DNA from: Xanthobacteraceae bacterium
Lineage (GTDB): Bacteria > Pseudomonadota > Alphaproteobacteria > Rhizobiales > Xanthobacteraceae
Assembly: GCA_019745775.1 (NCBI GenBank)
Contig: JAIESR010000132.1
Location: 1 to 34,849 of the forward strand
Direction of reading: 5' to 3'
DNA length: 34,849 nucleotides
The position numbers and the translations under genes were made by a program. The notes beneath the pieces were generated by a model. That model was not told the origin of the DNA and ran no database searches. It saw only the letters and a program-made list of their open reading frames with translations. How positions within the stretch are numbered: position 1 is the first letter of the stretch; each line of letters begins with the position of its first letter. Positions 17,861 through 26,315 of this stretch are shown here, piece after piece.

Positions 17861-18092
17861 CAAGGCAATCGCATTTGGCCGCGAGCGCAGCGTGCATGAC
17901 TGGCCCTCCCCCCTGAGGGAGAGGGCGGCGAGGTGTCGCCGCGCAACGGGATGGGTGAGGGGTATGTGTCCGCGGAGCGATACCCCTCACCCATTCCCAT
18001 TGTTGCAACGCTGCGGCTGCCCTCTCCCGCAAGGGGAGAGGGCGCAATAACAACCGCCCGCAGCGCGGTAAGGACCAAATGCGATTGCCCTG
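17861..18092. mobile_element. MITE-like palindromic element with 10-bp target duplication
   Basis: The ends CAAGGCAATCGCATTTGG (17861-17878) and its imperfect reverse complement (18075-18092, 17/18 match) bound a 232-bp element. The direct repeat CACTATCGGC sits immediately outside both ends (17851-17860 and 18093-18102), the expected mark of transposition. Inside are three hairpins. The left one is made of CCCTCC/GGAGAGGG-type arms near 17904-17926. The central one is a perfect 15-bp stem (17951-17965 with 17980-17994, 14-nt loop). The right one is GCCCTCTCCC/GGGAGAGGGC (18019-18028 with 18034-18043). No transposase is encoded. It lies between convergent genes and may serve as a two-way terminator. 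The CCCTCNCCC...GGGTGAGGGG wording resembles dispersed repeats of Rhizobiales genomes, from general knowledge. Confidence 0.8.
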
Positions 18093-18109
18093 CACTATCG
18101 GCTCTGGGC

Positions 18110-19522
18110 TCAGGTGCGGTGATAATCGTCGTCGAATCGCTCGATGTCGTCCTCGCCGAGGTAGCTGCCGGTCTGCACCTCGATCAGCTCGAGATCGATC
18201 TTGCCGACGTTTTCCAGCCGGTGCTTCTCCCCGATCGGGATGAAGGTCGACTGGTTCTCGTGGACGGTCTTGACCTCGTTGCCGACCGTGACGCGCGCGG
18301 TGCCGCGCACCACCACCCAATGCTCGGCACGGTGGTTGTGACGCTGCAGCGACAGCCGCTTGCCGGGCTTCACGACGATGCGCTTGACCTGGTAGCGATC
18401 GCCGAGATCGAGCGACTGATACGACCCCCACGGCCGATGCACCTTGAGATGCTCTTCCAGCACCGCCGGCGTTTCGGCCTTGAGCCGCTCGATCAGGTGC
18501 TTGAGATCGCTCGCGCGGCTGCGATGGGTGACGAGCACGGCGTCCTCGGTCGCCACCACCACCAGGTCCTCGACGCCGAGCATCCCGACCAGCGCCTTGT
18601 CCGACGCCACGTAAGAGCCCTTCACGTCGACGAACACCGTCCGCCCTTGCATCGCGTTCCGGTTGACGTCCTGCTGCGACAGCTCCCATACCGAATTCCA
18701 CGAGCCGACGTCGGACCAGCCGTAGCTCACCGGCACGACCGCGGCGCGGGAGGTCTTCTCCATCACGGCATAGTCGACCGACTTCGCCGTCGCGCCGGCG
18801 AACTCCTTGGCCCCGAGCGTCACGAAATCGAGGTCCCTGCCGGCGGATTGCACCGCGCCGGCGACCGCGTCGACGGTGCCGGGCTCGAACGCGCGGTACT
18901 CGTTCAAGAACGTATCGGTCCGGAACACGAAATTCCCGCTGTTCCACAGGTAGCCGTCGGCCACATATTTTTTTGCCGCCGGTTCATCCGGCTTCTCGAC
19001 GAACGCTTCGACGGCGAACACGTCGTTGCCGAGCGCGGCGCCGGGCCGGATATACCCGTAGTCCGTCGCGGGCCGCGTCGGGCGCACGCCGAAGGTGACG
19101 ATCCGTCCCTGTGCGGCGGCTTCGCCTCCCGCTCTGCACGCGCCGACAAAGGCCGCCGCGTCCGTCACCACGTGATCGGCCGCGAGCGCGATCATGGCGG
19201 TGTCGCCGTCGCGGGCGCGCGCGAATGCAGCACCGGCGGCGATGGCCGGACCGGAATCCCGCCGCGCCGGCTCCAGCAGGATGTCGGCCTCGATGCCGAT
19301 GGCGGCGAGCTGCTCGGCCGCCAGGAAGCGGTAGCCGGCGTTGGTGATGATGATGGGGCGGCCAAACAGCGACGGGTCGCTGACGCGCAGCGCGGTCTCC
19401 TGGAACGTCGAGCGCTGCCCCATCAGCGGCATGAACTGCTTCGGCCGCCCTTCGCGCGAGGCGGGCCAGAGCCGCGTCCCGGCGCCGCCGCACATGATGA
19501 GAGGAACGATGCGGCCGGTCAT
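18110..19522 (-). CDS. manC: Mannose-1-phosphate guanylyltransferase/mannose-6-phosphate isomerase
   Basis: 470 residues, the normal length of bifunctional type II enzymes. The N-terminal nucleotidyltransferase domain opens with CGGAGTRLWPASREGRPKQF (11-30) and contains the FVEKP motif. The C-terminal cupin domain (about 350-465) contains KPGKRLSLQRHNHRAEHW and the isomerase-type GEKHRLEN. It makes GDP-mannose, the precursor for Gmd/Fcl in the long minus-strand unit. The ATG at 19522 overlaps the stop of the upstream epimerase by 4 nt (ATGA), so translation is coupled. It is the last gene of its unit and faces the MITE-like element. Confidence 0.95.
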   Translation of the reverse strand: MTGRIVPLIMCGGAGTRLWPASREGRPKQFMPLMGQRSTFQETALRVSDPSLFGRPIIITNAGYRFLAAEQLAAIGIEADILLEPARRDSGPAIAAGAAFARARDGDTAMIALAADHVVTDAAAFVGACRAGGEAAAQGRIVTFGVRPTRPATDYGYIRPGAALGNDVFAVEAFVEKPDEPAAKKYVADGYLWNSGNFVFRTDTFLNEYRAFEPGTVDAVAGAVQSAGRDLDFVTLGAKEFAGATAKSVDYAVMEKTSRAAVVPVSYGWSDVGSWNSVWELSQQDVNRNAMQGRTVFVDVKGSYVASDKALVGMLGVEDLVVVATEDAVLVTHRSRASDLKHLIERLKAETPAVLEEHLKVHRPWGSYQSLDLGDRYQVKRIVVKPGKRLSLQRHNHRAEHWVVVRGTARVTVGNEVKTVHENQSTFIPIGEKHRLENVGKIDLELIEVQTGSYLGEDDIERFDDDYHRT

Positions 19523-20562
19523 GGCGTCACCTTCACGCCGCCGGCCGCAGCCGCCCCGTGATAGCTCCGGTACCACGCCACAAAGCGCCGGACGCCCTCC
19601 TCGATCGTGGTCGCCGGCCGGAAGCCGACCGCCCGCTCCAGGTCGGACACGTCGGCGCAGGTTTCCGGAACGTCGCCCGGCTGCATCGGCGCGAGCTCGA
19701 CTTGCGCCTTGCGGCCGAGCTCCCGCTCCAGGATCCCCACGACGTCGGGTACATTCACGGGACTGGAATTGCCGATGTTGTAGATCCGCCAAGGCGCCGC
19801 GCTGGTCGACGGATCGGGCGCGGCGCCCGACCACGCGGGATCGGGGGCCGCGGGGTGCGTGACGAGCTTGGCCACGGCGGTCGCGACGTCGTCGATGTAA
19901 GTGAAATCGCGGCGCATGTTGCCTTGATTGAACAGGCGGATCGGACGTCCCGCCAGGATCGCGTCGGCAAACAGCCACATCGCCATGTCGGGCCGGCCCC
20001 ACGGGCCATAGACCGTGAAAAACCGCAGCCCTGTGGCCGGCATCGCGAACAGATGCGCATAGGCGTGCGCCATCAGCTCGTTGGCTTTCTTGGTGGCGCC
20101 GTAAAGGCTGAGCGGGTGATCGACATTTTCGGTCGTCTGAAACGGGACCCGCGTATTCGCACCGTAGACCGACGACGACGACGCATAGAGCAGGTGCTGG
20201 CAGCCGGTGTGACGGCACCCTTCGAGGATATTGAGGAAGCCCATGAGATTGCTGTCGGCATAGGGGTAGGGATCGACCAGCGAGTGCCGCACGCCGGCCT
20301 GGGCGGCGAGATGCACGACGCGCGCAAACCCGTCCGCCGCGAACAGCCGCTTCACGTCGTTGCGGTCGGCCAGCTCGACCTTCTCGAAGCGAAAACCGGG
20401 ATGGCGCGCCAGCTCATCGAGTCGCGCCTGCTTCAAGCGCGGATCGTAGTAGGAATTGAGGTTATCGACGCCGACGACGGTCGCGCCCCCGGCCAGCAGG
20501 CGCTGCGCCACGTGCATTCCGATGAACCCCGCCGCGCCCGTGACCAGAATTGAATTCGGCAA
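19519..20562 (-). CDS. UDP-glucuronate 4-epimerase-like NAD-dependent epimerase
   Basis: 347 residues from a TTG start with a strong GGAAAGGA ribosome-binding site 7 nt upstream. The frame is open further but the extra N-terminal part is not family-like. TGAAGFIGMHVA (8-19), DNLNSYYDPRLKQARL (33-48), ASSSSVYGAN (127-136), catalytic Tyr154/Lys158 in LYGATKKANE and GPWGRPDMA match bacterial UDP-GlcA 4-epimerases, which make UDP-galacturonate. A roughly 20-residue Pro/Ala-rich insertion near residue 260 is unusual. UDP-GalA would be a precursor of acidic polysaccharide or lipopolysaccharide core. Between the GT4 and manC genes, so likely co-transcribed. Confidence 0.88.
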   Translation of the reverse strand: MPNSILVTGAAGFIGMHVAQRLLAGGATVVGVDNLNSYYDPRLKQARLDELARHPGFRFEKVELADRNDVKRLFAADGFARVVHLAAQAGVRHSLVDPYPYADSNLMGFLNILEGCRHTGCQHLLYASSSSVYGANTRVPFQTTENVDHPLSLYGATKKANELMAHAYAHLFAMPATGLRFFTVYGPWGRPDMAMWLFADAILAGRPIRLFNQGNMRRDFTYIDDVATAVAKLVTHPAAPDPAWSGAAPDPSTSAAPWRIYNIGNSSPVNVPDVVGILERELGRKAQVELAPMQPGDVPETCADVSDLERAVGFRPATTIEEGVRRFVAWYRSYHGAAAAGGVKVTP

Positions 20563-20652
20563 ACGCAGGTCCTTTCCCCAATTCCTGGAGGACGGCCGGG
20601 CGGACGGCGCCGCAGGCTGACGCAGGCTTTTAGCACCGGCCGGCAAGGCCTG

Positions 20653-21786
20653 TCAGCGTCCCGGTGAGAGGCCGAAGCTACCGTAAAGCCTTGCGACAAC
20701 GCCCGTTACCGCGTCCTCGGTAAAGCCCTCGAGGAAGCGCCGGTTGGCGTTCCGCCCCATGTCCTGCCGCAAGGCCGCGTCGGCGGCGAGCCTCGCGACG
20801 GCCTTCGCCGCCCCGGCGATGTCGCCGGGCGCCACCAGAATGCCCTCCCGCCCGTCGCGAACGAGGTCGCGGCAGCCGGGAATGGCGCACGCGATGATCG
20901 GCCGGCCGGCGGCCGCCGCCTCGACGATGGTGCGCGGCAGGCCCTCGCGATAGGTGGACAGGAACAGCGCGACATGGTGCTCCCGCCAGACCCGGGCGAC
21001 GTCGTCCGTCCATCCCTGCCAGCGGATGCCGGGCTCCCGCCCCCACGCGCGCAGCACGTCCAACGGGATCGACAGCGGGTTTGCCGGGTCCGGCGCGCCA
21101 AACAGGCCTAGCTCGACGGCCGCGCCGGCGGCGCGCGCCTGCCGCACCGCCTCGACCGCGTCGGCGATGCCTTTCGGCGCGATCATGCGCGACACCACCG
21201 CCAGCTTGACCGGCGGCGCCGGCGGCTCCGGGAGATACGGGAAATCCTGCGGCGCGACGCCCGCGCCGCCGACGATGAAGACATCGCCGCCGTCTGGATC
21301 GAGCCCGAACGCGCGCGGGTCGTCCGTGTTCTCGAACAGATAGCGCGTATCGGGACCGCGCAGCCATGACGCGACCGCGCGCTTCACCAGCGCGCGCATG
21401 GTGCGGATGAAGACGCCGTCGGTGGTCCAAAGATAGCCGAGGCCGGTCGGTGCCAGCACGAGACGGCGCGCGCCGGCACGCCTGGCGGCCAGGCCGCCGA
21501 GCACGACCGGCCGTAATGCGATGCAATGCACGATGTCGGGCTTCTCATCGCGCACGATCCGGTAGGTCCGGATCATGGATTGCAGCGCCTCTATCACGCC
21601 CGCGCTTCCGCGTTTGGCGTTGAGCGGGATCAGGCGGAATCCCTCGGCGGCAATTCGCTCGGCCTTGTCGCTCGGCTGCGTCGCGATGGCGACGTCGAAC
21701 CCCAAGTCGCGCGCGGTCCGCGCCATCGGCATGAAGTGGGACGCGAAGAACCAATCCTCGGTTACGAGATAAAGGATTTTGGGCAT
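20653..21786 (-). CDS. GT4-family (GT-B fold) glycosyltransferase
   Basis: 377 residues. The N-terminal half begins MPKILYLVTEDWFFASHFMP, the pattern of WbpH/WcaI-like GT4 enzymes, and the C-terminal half carries VSRMIAPKGI and the EX7E-type site in YREGLPRTIVEAAAAGRPII. It is a retaining transferase adding a sugar from a nucleotide donor to a lipid-linked acceptor at the cytoplasmic membrane; donor unknown. The ATG at 21786 follows a GGGGG stretch; upstream in-frame Met codons (21801, 21810) would add a short non-conserved leader. First gene of the GT4-epimerase-manC unit, with a 91-nt gap to the epimerase. Confidence 0.88.
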   Translation of the reverse strand: MPKILYLVTEDWFFASHFMPMARTARDLGFDVAIATQPSDKAERIAAEGFRLIPLNAKRGSAGVIEALQSMIRTYRIVRDEKPDIVHCIALRPVVLGGLAARRAGARRLVLAPTGLGYLWTTDGVFIRTMRALVKRAVASWLRGPDTRYLFENTDDPRAFGLDPDGGDVFIVGGAGVAPQDFPYLPEPPAPPVKLAVVSRMIAPKGIADAVEAVRQARAAGAAVELGLFGAPDPANPLSIPLDVLRAWGREPGIRWQGWTDDVARVWREHHVALFLSTYREGLPRTIVEAAAAGRPIIACAIPGCRDLVRDGREGILVAPGDIAGAAKAVARLAADAALRQDMGRNANRRFLEGFTEDAVTGVVARLYGSFGLSPGR

Positions 21787-22229
21787 CGACCCCCGCTGCA
21801 TTGGTAACAATAACTATCAATGTTTCCGCGTCCGACGGGATGCTTGCCGCGCGCCTGCGCTGAATTTTTCTGATGATAGCGCAAGGGGCCGGAAGTGCCC
21901 ACCGGGCAGGGCTTTCTGCGATGGAGCCGCGCTTCGCGCTCACGTTATCATACGACTTTTGATGATAACGTGGATTTCTGTTTGATCCCGAGAAGCGACG
22001 CGCGCACAATGCAGGATATTTACGATGAATTGCGCGACTTTCGTCGTGGCTGGAGCGACCCGATTCGCGGTTGGCAAAGCGTTGATACCGAGGTTCGATC
22101 ATCCGCTCAGGTACGGCTTCTTTCCTCGCTTGTCGTTGTCTATAACCCTCCCAAATTTGCGCAGAACAAGGTATCTTGTCGATCTGCATAAAGATGCAGA
22201 ACTGTGTCGGACCGCGTGAGTCAAGCGTT
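21787..22229. promoter_or_regulatory. Divergent intergenic region with repeated TGATGATA-CG motif
   Basis: 443 nt with no credible gene separate the GT4 gene (minus) from the phosphodiesterase-fold gene (plus). They contain a perfect 11-bp inverted repeat, CACGTTATCAT (21941-21951) and ATGATAACGTG (21962-21972), with a 10-nt spacer. A related direct copy, TGATGATAGCG, is at 21871-21881. The region is more AT-rich than its surroundings. It probably contains promoters for both units and may be regulated by a DNA-binding protein at these sites. I found no clear -35/-10 pair. Confidence 0.45.
21941..21972. repeat. Perfect 11-bp inverted repeat (possible operator or hairpin)
   Basis: CACGTTATCAT and ATGATAACGTG are exact reverse complements with a 10-nt spacer (ACGACTTTTG). 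The centre-to-centre distance of the arms is 21 nt, about two helical turns, which suits a dimeric regulator. As RNA it could form a hairpin. It lies in the divergent promoter region. Confidence 0.6.
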
Positions 22230-24083
22230 ATGAGTGATGACAAATCCATACTGCTCGATACGAGCGGCGGACTGGGACAGCAAGGCTATGCTTGGACCAT
22301 CGAGATTCCCGCAAGCTTCGGGCCGGGCGACAATCTCGACGCTCTGACCAGTTCAAGATTGGTCGTATATGAAGACGATCGGGAACTGGGACCATCACAC
22401 GCTTCGCACGAGACGATTCGCCAGGCCGGCGGCGGCGCGTACTCGCATTGGAACAATACGCTCTATTTCTCGACATCCGACCGTAGCGACCCGCGAACAA
22501 ATGGGCGAAGATATCGGATCGCGCTTGGATCGCTGAAGGTCCTCGTCATCGGGGTCGACGGCACCGACCCCCAGATGCTGAGGCGCTACATTGTGGAAGG
22601 CCGCCTGCCGGCGATCACAAGGATCCTCGAGCAATCGCGCGAAGTCGAAGTCCGCACCGAGGGCGAGCTTTTCATCAATGCCGCCTGGACTTGCTTTGCC
22701 AGCGGACTATCGGTCGGGTCGCACGGCGTCCATGCATTTCGGCCGCTGCGCTCCGGGACCATGGAATTCGCGGTGCGGTCGGAGTACCGCGTGCCGACCC
22801 CATTTTGGAACTTTACCGCGCGCGCCGGCATCCGAACCTGCGTGCTGGACGGCCCGTTCTATCCACCGCCGGCGGCCGAGCACGGGCTTGAAAAGCTCAC
22901 TTACGTGGAATGGGGGCCGCATCCACCGGCGCGGCCGCCCAGTTCGTCTCCTCCGGACTTGATCGATTATCTCTCGAGCCGTCACGGTTCTCATCCTTGC
23001 ACCATCGACATCCAGGTACTCGACACCATCCAGGATTCGGCCGACATGGCCGCTCTGCTCTGCGCCGGCGCGCGCAAACGCGCCGCCATCACCAAAGACC
23101 TGATCCGGATAGCCAACCCGGAGCTGCTCGTCGTGCATTTTCCCGAGCTGCACACGGCGACGCACCAGTGGCTGAACAGCGAGACGCCCGGTCACCGCCG
23201 CTACGATGCCGCGCTGGTGAAGGCGCTCGGCTCGCCGATCCGGCAGGTGTACGAAGCGGTCGACCAGGCGATCGGAAGGATCATCGCACAGCTATCGCCG
23301 GACACGACGGTGGTCTTGACCTGTCTCGGTGGCGTGCGGGTAACCCACGGCGGTGCCTATCTGCTTGACCACCTTCTCCATCGGCTTGGCCTCTCGGTTC
23401 CGCCCACACCCGGCGAGCCGGCCTCCTGGCAACGCTATCCGGAACCGGTCCGCAGGGTCTTGCGCTTTTGCCGTGACGCCTGGGACAGACGCCTGCCATC
23501 CGAGAACCCGCGGCTCCTGAATATCGATTGGTCGAAGACCCGCGCCTTTGCCCTGCCCTGGGCCTACGATGGATATCTGCGGATCAATCAACGAGGCCGC
23601 GAACCGCGCGGCGTCGTTGCCGACGGGGCTGAGCGCGAACAGGTGCTTGCCGAGGTCGAGAGCGCCGTGCGCGGCTTGCGGTTGGCGGGGACGGATGAGC
23701 CAGCCGCCAAAGCAGTGGTCCGGACCCAGGACGCGTTTCCCGGCGCGGCGTCAGCCGAGCTGCCGGACCTGATGGTGCTGTGGAACAATGCCCGTCCGTT
23801 TGACGCGGTCGAGTCCGAGCAGCTGGGCCGCATCGAAAACGGCGATCCCGCCGGACGCTGCGCGCACAACGATTTGGGCGGCCTGTTCGCCTATGGACCG
23901 CTGATCGCCTATGGGCCAACAATCGCCGGCGCCCGCGACTACGACATCGCGCCGACGATCCTGGAAATGCTGGGGGTCAAAAGTCCCGAGCGTCTCGACG
24001 GCCATGCCATCTCCGAACTGATCGCGTCCGCTTCGACGGGTCGCGACGTCCGCAACACGAGCGCCCCGTTAGCCGCCGAATAG
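22230..24083 (+). CDS. Type I phosphodiesterase/nucleotide-pyrophosphatase-fold protein with novel N-terminal module
   Basis: 617 residues from the ATG at 22230; the frame upstream adds a non-conserved leader. The protein has two parts. Residues ~18-100 are a small module rich in aromatic and charged residues ([33 protein letters not shown]) that reappears in the 853-residue membrane protein at 30751-33312. Residues ~103-600 are an alkaline-phosphatase-superfamily domain: [14 protein letters not shown] (104-117), likely nucleophile Thr154 in [16 protein letters not shown], and a C-terminal metal region around [11 protein letters not shown]. No signal peptide is visible, so a cytoplasmic location is likely. 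It may hydrolyse a phosphodiester or nucleotide-sugar bond; the substrate is unknown. First gene of the plus unit; WbqC-like gene starts 1 nt after its stop. Confidence 0.8.
   Translation: MSDDKSILLDTSGGLGQQGYAWTIEIPASFGPGDNLDALTSSRLVVYEDDRELGPSHASHETIRQAGGGAYSHWNNTLYFSTSDRSDPRTNGRRYRIALGSLKVLVIGVDGTDPQMLRRYIVEGRLPAITRILEQSREVEVRTEGELFINAAWTCFASGLSVGSHGVHAFRPLRSGTMEFAVRSEYRVPTPFWNFTARAGIRTCVLDGPFYPPPAAEHGLEKLTYVEWGPHPPARPPSSSPPDLIDYLSSRHGSHPCTIDIQVLDTIQDSADMAALLCAGARKRAAITKDLIRIANPELLVVHFPELHTATHQWLNSETPGHRRYDAALVKALGSPIRQVYEAVDQAIGRIIAQLSPDTTVVLTCLGGVRVTHGGAYLLDHLLHRLGLSVPPTPGEPASWQRYPEPVRRVLRFCRDAWDRRLPSENPRLLNIDWSKTRAFALPWAYDGYLRINQRGREPRGVVADGAEREQVLAEVESAVRGLRLAGTDEPAAKAVVRTQDAFPGAASAELPDLMVLWNNARPFDAVESEQLGRIENGDPAGRCAHNDLGGLFAYGPLIAYGPTIAGARDYDIAPTILEMLGVKSPERLDGHAISELIASASTGRDVRNTSAPLAAE
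22386..22514 (+). other. Shared GP-H-H-GGG-SHW-SDPR module, copy 1 (residues 53-95)
   Basis: Core of the module in the phosphodiesterase-fold protein. Over 43 residues, 28 are identical to residues 106-148 of the membrane protein encoded at 30751-33312. Fixed positions are LGP, two His, IR, GGG, SHW, LYFS, SD, SDPR, NGR and Tyr. The Gly/Trp/Tyr/Asp-rich pattern suggests a compact beta-rich fold. Confidence 0.7.
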
Positions 24084-24084
24084 A

Positions 24085-24777
24085 ATGAAGAAGGTCGCCG
24101 TCGTTCAATCCAACTACATCCCCTGGAAGGGATATTTCGATCTGATCGCGGCCGTCGACGAGTTCATTATCCTTGACGACGTGCAATACACGCGGCGCGA
24201 CTGGCGCAATCGCAACGTGATCAAGACACCGGAGGGCCCCAAGTGGCTTACGATCCCGGTCAAGTCAAAGGGACACTATCATCAGACGATCCGTGAGGTT
24301 GAAATCGACGGCACGAGCTGGGGCGTCGTCCACCAGAAGGCGCTGCAATTGAACTACCGCCGCGCGGCCCATTTCGACGAAATTGCCGCGCTCCTTGATC
24401 CTTTCTTGCGGAACCCCCACCCACACCTGACGGAACTCAATTGCAGCATCATTTCTGCAATCTGCGGCTACCTCGGAATCGGCACGACGATCAGCCATTC
24501 TTCCGGCTATCGGTTGACGGGCGAAAAGAGCGAGCGCCTGGCCAACCTCTGCTTTCAGGCGGGAGCGACGGAGTATGTGTCCGGCCCGTCGGCGAAGACC
24601 TACCTTCGGGAGCAGGACTTCAAGGAGCGCGGCATCCAAGTCACCTGGTTTGACTACGATGGTTACCCCGAATACCCTCAGCTGTGGGGGGCGTTCATCC
24701 ACCACGTGACAATCCTCGATCTGCTCTTCAACTGTGGGAAGCAAGCGCCGCTGTTCATGAAGCATGTGCATCGATGA
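24085..24777 (+). CDS. WbqC-like family protein
   Basis: 230 residues, normal length. The N-terminus [16 protein letters not shown], then [15 protein letters not shown] and [14 protein letters not shown], are the signature of WbqC-like proteins, which occur in O-antigen and flagellin-glycan clusters. Their biochemical role is not settled in my knowledge; an amino-sugar N-acylation or related modification is often suspected. The start lies one base after the previous stop and its own stop overlaps the GT2 start (ATGA), so it sits firmly in the operon. The WecE-like aminotransferase at the end of the same operon would supply an amino sugar. Confidence 0.9.
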   Translation: MKKVAVVQSNYIPWKGYFDLIAAVDEFIILDDVQYTRRDWRNRNVIKTPEGPKWLTIPVKSKGHYHQTIREVEIDGTSWGVVHQKALQLNYRRAAHFDEIAALLDPFLRNPHPHLTELNCSIISAICGYLGIGTTISHSSGYRLTGEKSERLANLCFQAGATEYVSGPSAKTYLREQDFKERGIQVTWFDYDGYPEYPQLWGAFIHHVTILDLLFNCGKQAPLFMKHVHR

Positions 24778-25702
24778 AACTGTCGATCGTAGCAACGCTT
24801 TATCAGTCTGCGCCCTATATCGAGGAGTTTTGCCGCCGGGCGAGTGACTCCGCAGCGCGCGTTGCCGGGAACGACTATGAGATCATCTTCGTCAATGACG
24901 GGTCGCCCGACGACAGCCTCGCTCGCGCTGTTCGACTGAGCGAAGCCAATCCTCATATTGCGGTTGTCGACCTGTCGCGAAACTTCGGCCATCACAAGCG
25001 ATGATGACCGGGCTGCGCTACGCGCGCGGCGAGCAGGTATTTCTGATCGATAGCGACCTTGAAGAAGAGCCTGAGTGGCTGATGACGTTCCTCGAGCAGA
25101 AGCAGCGTGAAAACTGCGATGTTGTTTACGGCGTCCAGGATGCTCGGAGGGGAGACAGTATCGAGCGCTGGAGCGGCCAATTGTACTACTGGGTGGTCCG
25201 CGCGACGACAGGGCTCATGCTGCCCGACAATATCGTGACGGCGCGGCTCATGAGCCGCGAGTATGTGGACGCTCTCTTGCTGCATGACGAAAGAGAGATG
25301 TTCATGGCCGGCCTTTGGTCTATCACGGGTTTCGATCAACGCCCGCAGACGGTCCACAAGCACGCCAACAACACGACGACCTACACGTTCGGCCGCAAAG
25401 TGACGCTCCTTGTGAACTCGATCACGTCGTTCAGCAGCGCACCGCTCGTCGGCATCTTTTACCTCGGCTTGTTCATTTCGCTCGTGGCCGGCACCTACAC
25501 GGCCTACCTGATCATCCACTGGGTGTTTCTTGCCAATCCGCCCAGCGGATGGACTTCAGTGATGGCCTCGATCTGGCTGTTGGGCGGGCTGGTCATTTTG
25601 TTCATCGGGATCATTGGCATTTATCTCTCGAAGATATTCTCCGAGGCGAAGCGGCGTCCGTATACGATCGTGCGAAAAGTCCATGGCCGACGAAACGAGT
25701 AG
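24774..25702 (+). pseudogene. GT2 polyprenyl-phosphate glycosyltransferase (GtrB/ArnC-like), frameshifted
   Basis: Two overlapping reading frames (24774-25004 and 25001-25702) together make a complete GtrB/DPM1-like GT2. The N-part has VNDGSPDDS and ends SRNFGHHKR-stop. The C-part begins MMTGLRYARGEQVFLIDSDLEEEPEW (DxD-type site) and ends with two TM helices. The expected junction is NFGHHKAMMTGL, so one base appears lost in AAG-GCG near 24998-24999, a -1 frameshift. The stop/start overlap CGATGATGA could allow coupled re-initiation, giving a split enzyme of 77 and 233 residues. Either way an intact 309-residue protein is not encoded. Such enzymes load a sugar onto undecaprenyl phosphate for periplasmic GT-C partners. 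A sequencing error is the main alternative. Confidence 0.8.
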
Positions 25703-26315
25703 CATCCTGGCCGATGTCGCCGCCTACTATGGGGCCAAGCTGGCCGAACATGGCCCGACGCCGCGGGGCGTGGATTGGAACGGCGAGGACGGCCAAGTGC
25801 TTCGTTTCGAGCAGCTTACAAAGGTGATCGAGCCCGGCGACGATTTTTCCGTCAATGACCTGGGATGCGGCTACGGCGCCTTGTATGACTACCTCGACAC
25901 CCGGTTCGATCGCTTCCGGTATATCGGGTGCGACATCTCGGAGGACATGCTGCGCGCCGCCCGGCAGCGCCTCGGTCAGCGCAAGAACACTCGATTTTGT
26001 CTGACGGCAGAGCCCGAGATCGCCGACTACGGCATTGCCAGCGGCATATTCAATGTCCGGCAGGGACGCAGCGACGCCGCGTGGCACAGTTATCTGGAGC
26101 AGACCCTCGCTACGCTGAACCGCACCAGCCGGAAGGGCTTCGCATTCAATGGCCTGACGTCCTATTCGGACCGCGACAAGATGCGGCCCGACCTCTACTA
26201 CGCGGACCCGGGTAGCCTGTTCGATCTATGCAAGCGACAATTCTCCCGGCATGTCGCCCTCCTGCATGACTACAATCTCTACGAATTCACAATTATTGTG
26301 AGGCGGGCAGCATGA
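25683..26315 (+). CDS. Class I SAM-dependent methyltransferase
   Basis: 210 residues from the ATG at 25683, overlapping the end of the GT2 gene by 20 nt. SAM motif VNDLGCGYGALYDYL (57-71), acidic motif II in YIGCDISEDML, and motif IV region YGIASGIFNVRQG. The shape (about 210 residues, C-terminal YNLYEFTIIVRR) recalls small trimethyl- or sugar O-methyltransferases in polysaccharide clusters. Its stop overlaps the next start by ATGA. Acceptor unknown; methylation of the amino sugar made in this operon is plausible. Confidence 0.85.
   Translation: MADETSSILADVAAYYGAKLAEHGPTPRGVDWNGEDGQVLRFEQLTKVIEPGDDFSVNDLGCGYGALYDYLDTRFDRFRYIGCDISEDMLRAARQRLGQRKNTRFCLTAEPEIADYGIASGIFNVRQGRSDAAWHSYLEQTLATLNRTSRKGFAFNGLTSYSDRDKMRPDLYYADPGSLFDLCKRQFSRHVALLHDYNLYEFTIIVRRAA

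Noticed and set aside
17933-19561. 542-codon plus-strand frame across the MITE-like element and manC
   Set aside because: Mostly antisense to manC and begins inside the repeat; no family similarity.
19523-20218. N-terminal extension of the manC frame
   Set aside because: It runs through the epimerase gene out of frame; the nucleotidyltransferase signature begins right after the ATG at 19522.
22025-22219. Small plus-strand open frames before the phosphodiesterase-fold gene
   Set aside because: No ribosome-binding site of note, no recognisable sequence, and several mutually overlapping frames; more likely promoter region.
24990-25010. Programmed -1 frameshifting in the GT2 gene
   Set aside because: No X-XXY-YYZ slippery heptamer or obvious downstream structure is visible; a plain one-base deletion explains the data better, with coupled restart as the second choice.
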